Below are positions 60,105-64,000 of a DNA stretch of 64,000 bases, in pieces (the stretch's first letter is position 1; the number at the start of each line of letters is the position of its first letter). Origin of the DNA: Charina bottae (taxonomy: Eukaryota; Chordata; Lepidosauria; Squamata; Charinaidae); assembly GCA_023362775.1 (NCBI GenBank), contig JALMGJ010000020.1:3410001-3474000 (forward strand), in the 5' to 3' direction. Under the pieces are notes generated by a model. The model ran no database searches, had not been told where the DNA came from, and saw only the letters and a list, made by a program, of their open reading frames with translations. Made by a program: the position numbers and the translations under genes.

Positions 60105-60707
60105 TCTATGCATTCCATTTGAAAATTCAGAGGTAATGTAGTTATGTTGACTGAAAATGGAGTCAAAAATATACCAAAATATTGATGATTTTTCCGGAAA
60201 TCTTGAAACCTGTTCACAAATTCCTGCATCAAACCGAAAAGCAAGGCTGCATATTTCTCGCTGTTCACAGGACTGTGTTTAGCCAACATATTAAAATGTA
60301 TAAAATTATTTTTCATAACTTATGCTTGCCATACTTTAAGTTTCATTTCAAACGCTGTTATGGTTTGAAACATTGCAGTGATAAGTTGGTTTTCACCTTG
60401 AAGACGCATGTTTAACTCATTTAAATGAGCGGTCAAATCCACCAAAAATGCTAAATCTGTGAGCCATTTTTCATCTTCAAGTTCTGGCACAAATTTTCTT
60501 TTTGATTCCATAAACAACTTGATTTCATTTCACAAATCATAAAATCTTTTCAGCATTTTACCCTGACTTAGCCACCTTACTTCAGAAAAGTAAATGATGT
60601 CCCCATAATCAGCATCCATACTTTTAAGGAACTCCTGGAATTGGCGGTGATTCAATCCCTTGGCCCTTATGAAATTCACTGCTTTGATGACAATTTGCAT
60701 GACGTTA

Positions 60708-61040
60708 AAGGTAAAGGTTCCCCCCACACATTTGTGCAGTCATGTCCGACTCTAGGGACCGGTGCTCATCTCCGTTTGTTAGCCGAAGAGCCAGCGTTGT
60801 CCAAAGATGCTTCAACGGTCATGTGGCCGGCATGACCCATGTGGAACACTGTTACCTACCCACCGAAGTGGTACCTATTTATCTACTTGCATTTGCATGT
60901 TTTCGAATTGCTAGGTTGGCAAGAGCTGGGGTGAGTGCGGGAGTTCACTCCGTCACGCGGGGCTAGGGATTTGTACCTCCGAACTTGTGACCTTCCGATC
61001 GACAAGCCTGGCGTCTTACCCGCTGAGCCACCACTCCCCC
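60708..61040 (-). repeat. tRNA-derived SINE (family 1), inserted in a hAT transposase relic
   Basis: Complete copy flanked by ttgcatgacgtta (60695-60707) and ttgcatgacatta (61041-61053), one mismatch. It splits the transposase frame between the codons for NVM and QIV. Confidence 0.9.
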
Positions 61041-61328
61041 TTGCATGACATTATCCATTTTTAAAGCTTTCGCGCATAAATTTTCTTGATGTAGAATGCA
61101 GTGATACTCCATCAAACATGAGTTGCCGGCGGCACTTGCATCATCTTTTATCAATTTCGTAAGTCCCTCACTTTTACCAACCATCACTGGGGCGCCATCA
61201 GTAGATATACCAGATATTTGACAATGGTTAAAGAAAATTGCTTTATAGGTGGTGATAATGAATGGGGTAATAACTGCTGCATCACCCTGGTTTTCCTGAT
61301 TGCGTAGGACAGCAGAAACCCTTTATAG

Positions 61329-61531
61329 CAGAACTTTCCAAACTGTGTGTCGGGACATGTTAGTGTGTCAGCTGCAGTGTCTGGGTGTGTCGCGGCTGCT
61401 GCTGCCTCCAAGCCCTGCCAGGATTCCACGCAGGTCCTAGTGCCTGCCTTGTGCTCTGCTGTAAGAGTGTGTCGCGAAATGATGCATGTCTAAAAAGTGT
61501 GTCACCAACATGAAAAGTTTGGAAAGCTCTG
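61329..61531. mobile_element. hAT MITE (copy H), single-unit relative of copy C
   Basis: Termini cagaactttccaaac and gtttggaaagctctg, with duplication ctttatag (61321-61328, 61532-61539). It carries one copy of the unit that is triplicated in copy C. Confidence 0.88.
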
Positions 61532-61544
61532 CTTTATAGTTACT

Positions 61545-62060
61545 CTGTAAGACTTCTTCTTGACAAATCCATGTGGACTTTGAGTTACTACAGTATTGTT
61601 TTTGAGGTGAATCTCTCTATAATCTGCTGTAGAATCTTTCCAGGTATTGATGCCAGACTGGCTGGCCCTTCAATCATCTGGCACTAATTCTCTGGAATTT
61701 TTAAAATATAGTACATAAAGCTTCAGCCAATCAGCTAATTATTCCAGGACCCTAGGATGTATAATTCAGCTGGTACTAGAAATTTAAATTCATTCAAAGT
61801 AATGAGGTATTTCCTGACCATGTTTCTGTCATCTTCAGTCCTGCTCTTTACAGTTAGAACACTGCAGAATACTTTCTTGTTGGAAAATACAGAACCAAAA
61901 TAGGAGTTGAACAATAAAGCCCTTTCTTTATTGTACTATGTCTTAGCCTTTAACTGTTCACTGAGCAGCTGATATACCATTTCTTTGGTTTTCCTTTTAC
62001 ATATGTCATCTCTGATTTTCTTAGTAATCTTTGCCACCCTCTGCTCATTCTGAGCTTTAG
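61545..62060. repeat. Long interspersed repeat, LINE-like (copy 3, right part)
   Basis: Continues the family from the cttcttgacaaatccatgtg block onward, as in copies 1 and 2. Confidence 0.45.
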
Positions 62061-63329
62061 CATTCCTGACACTTTCATACAGTTCTAAGTTGTATTCTTG
62101 TTTGGTATGTATTCTTTATTTATATTGACTTTTTCTGCCATTAGCTTCTATTTCCCCTCCTCATTGGAATTGTTTGCAGTTGTATTTTTACTATGTCCTT
62201 TTGTAGAAACTCCCACCCATCTTGAGCTCCTTTTCCTGTTCCTGTCTCCTGTCAAGGAAACCTCTTTTATGAAAATTCAGAGTCCCAACATATATGCTCA
62301 GCAACACTGAGCTTTGGCTGCCATCCAGTTGGCTTTCACTTTCGGTGACTGCACAGACAAACACCATCTTGATATGTCTTCAGTAGTAACTCCTAGTTTG
62401 TCCAAGGACATTTGAACAACGTCTTTGATTATTCTCTCTTGCCACTTTTTCTAGTCCATATCCGTTCACATCACATGCCCTAAATTTGTGAGTTTTTGCT
62501 TGCTGAACATACTCCAAAGCAATAGGCAGTCTTTATTAGGAGTGACTGAAGACCATGAAACTCCATGACCATGAAATGTTAATAAAACATTTCCAGATCC
62601 ACAATTCAAAGATGTCTGTCCTCTTTCTCTCCCTGTTTCTCATTGTCCTGCTTTCACAGCCATACATTACTGCTGGAAAAACAATTGCTGTAACTATTCT
62701 CTTCTTTCATTATTCTGAATTCTTTACTTTGCCAGCATCCTGTCCATTTTTCATCTATTCCTGAATCTAAAAAAGCAAAACTATCTGCTACCTTCACTTC
62801 TTGAGCAACTTAAGTCAATCGTGCAAGTTGACATTACTTTGTCATCTTAATATTTAATATTAAATCAGTATTTTCACTTTCATTTTTAATTTTCATAATG
62901 GGCTTTTCAAAGCCTTCCTTTCTTTTGGCTAATAAAGTAGTATATCTGCATGTCTCAAATTGTTACTAATCTGACTGCAACAATATTTTCTTCATACAGT
63001 AGATACATTCTAAGAAGTGAACAGATATGGAGACAATATGCATCTTCGTTTCCCTGCTCATTCAAAACTACCGTTTCTCTCAATTCAGTTCCAACAGAAG
63101 CTGCTTGTTTACTCTGAGGAATCTTTACAGTAAACAAATGGATTAGCACATTCATTGACCTTAGTACAGTCTACATTTTGGCATGATCTAGTCAAAAGCC
63201 TTGTTGTCACTAATTTAACAAGACAAACCTCTTTTTTGTATCATCTTGCTCTCTTCATTATCCTTCTTATGATCACATGTTCCTTTGCCATTTCTAAAAT
63301 CTGTTACATTCAGCATTACTTTCAGGGGT
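62061..63329. other. Gene-free stretch, probably decayed LINE sequence
   Basis: No gene is recognisable. Phrases such as tgctttcacagccatacatt and ctggaaaaacaattgctgta suggest an old antisense LINE fragment, not assigned. Frames here are short and unconvincing. Confidence 0.35.
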
Positions 63330-63415
63330 TATCCTCACGTCTTGCTCGCCACAGCATGGGCCCCTCCTTGTGGGGGAGATGGGCAGGATATAAATGTAAT
63401 AAATAAATAAATAAA
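63330..63415 (+). repeat. L2-type LINE 3' terminal fragment
   Basis: gtgggggagatgggcaggat followed by (AAAT)n, matching the end of the 14970 copy. Confidence 0.65.
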
Positions 63416-63659
63416 ATGCCTTGCTACCTGTTTTTAAGGGACATGTCCACATGACATTGCCTCTGTCTCACCCCAGACTACTGAGGAGGGAGCTTGATGT
63501 CATTTTTAGTTGTTCTGCTGTTAAAGTGGTGTTTTCCTTCTTCTCCCAAAACATCTTGCCCTTCAAACAATCTACAACAACTCAGTGTCAAGGCTTACAG
63601 AGACATGGTAAGAATCAGGAATCTACCCAGTTCCTAGTAGCTACTTCTGCTTCGGGCAC

Positions 63660-64000
63660 ACCCCAGTCTGGTCACTGGACATTATGGGCATTGAGGAGAA
63701 GTACGCCCCCTCCTCAAGAAGCCATCGCTGGACCCTACTATACTGGATAATTTTCGTCCAGTCTCCCACCTCCCCTTTTTGGGGAAGGTGGTTGAGAAGG
63801 TGGTGGCATTGCAGCTCCAGAGGATTCTGGATGAAATTGATTATCTGGACCGCTTTCAGTCAGGTTTCAGGCCAGGTTACGGGACAGAAACTGCATTGGT
63901 TGCACTTATGGATGATCTCTGGCGGGAGCGAGATGAAGGCAGTGCATCCATTCTCGCTCTTCTTGACCTCTCAGCGGCATTCGATACTGTCGACCACGGT
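63660..64000 (+). mobile_element. L2-type LINE reverse transcriptase, cut by the window edge
   Basis: From about 63730 it reads DNFRPVSHLPFLGKVVEKVV, FQSGFRPGYGTETALVALMD and ILALLDLSAAFDTVDH, the first RT motifs of an L2 LINE. No stop is visible in this stretch. It continues beyond 64000, so intactness cannot be judged. Confidence 0.85.

Larger units (their letters stand above)
58218..61320 (-). pseudogene. hAT (Charlie-like) transposase relic
   Basis: The left end has the hAT-type terminus caggggtgtccaaccttttg. Reading the minus strand from 61200 down, pieces follow in order: GISTDGAPVMVGKSEGL, CLMEYHCILHQENLCAKALK, DYGDIIYFSEVRWLSQGKML, DEKWLTDLAFLVDLTAHLNE, and finally LFGSTYICEQLFPRMKHMKN with KISDEHLEMH, the hAT C-terminal dimerisation region. 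It resembles the transposase-derived part of GTF2IRD2. The N-terminus is missing. A SINE (60708-61040) and a hairpin-rich hAT element (58687-60104) interrupt it, so it is not functional. Confidence 0.8.

Noticed and set aside
59423..60316. 297-codon minus-strand frame
   Set aside because: It fuses part of the hAT transposase relic with the non-coding hairpin-rich insertion; not one gene.

Overview
The window is vertebrate nuclear DNA, most likely from a squamate reptile (lizard, gecko or snake). The clues are split genes with GT-AG introns, an intact BovB (RTE-clade) LINE, L2 and CR1 LINE tails, tRNA-derived SINEs, hAT elements with 8-bp target duplications, a Ty3/Gypsy element and a Penelope-like terminus. 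The species cannot be named from sequence alone. There is nothing bacterial, and no CRISPR array or operon.

Two conserved genes are present, tail to tail. (1) Positions 349-16680, + strand: the 3' part of fibronectin 1 (FN1), eight coding exons running from the end of type III repeat 14 through the variable (IIICS) region, III-15, F1-10 to F1-12 and the C-terminal dimerisation tail, followed by a 3'UTR resembling mammalian FN1. (2) Positions 55809-24316, - strand: complete ATIC (bifunctional AICAR transformylase / IMP cyclohydrolase). Its sixteen exons all have consistent splice phases and add up to a 593-residue protein. I recall the same FN1/ATIC tail-to-tail order in human. FN1 is a secreted matrix glycoprotein and ATIC a cytosolic purine enzyme; neighbourhood implies no shared pathway.

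Layout: 1-10.4 kb FN1 exons with small repeats and a CR1 tail. 10.37-13.6 kb full-length BovB in the last FN1 intron, then an L2 3' end. 15.75-16.7 kb last FN1 exon and 3'UTR. 16.7-24.2 kb intergenic, with SINEs, a decayed Gypsy element (18.70-22.25 kb, 5-bp TSD) and a stray 66-bp copy of part of ATIC exon 13. 24.3-55.8 kb ATIC, its introns carrying a decayed L2, a Penelope-like palindrome with two hammerhead-ribozyme-like motifs, a truncated BovB, a SINE with a 102-bp internal tandem repeat, two long LINE-like repeats and several hAT MITEs. 55.7-56.05 kb GC-rich presumptive ATIC promoter. 56.7-62 kb nested transposons: a LINE-like repeat split by a hAT transposase relic that is itself interrupted by another hAT element full of hairpins, a SINE and a MITE. 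63.3-64 kb an L2 tail and an L2 reverse transcriptase running off the edge.

I see no wholly new biological system. The most notable features are the paired hammerhead motifs, the intact BovB, a GC-rich hAT MITE family with perfect target duplications (including one MITE inside another), the ATIC exon fragment, and an FN1 protein that ends in Arg-Gly-Asp.
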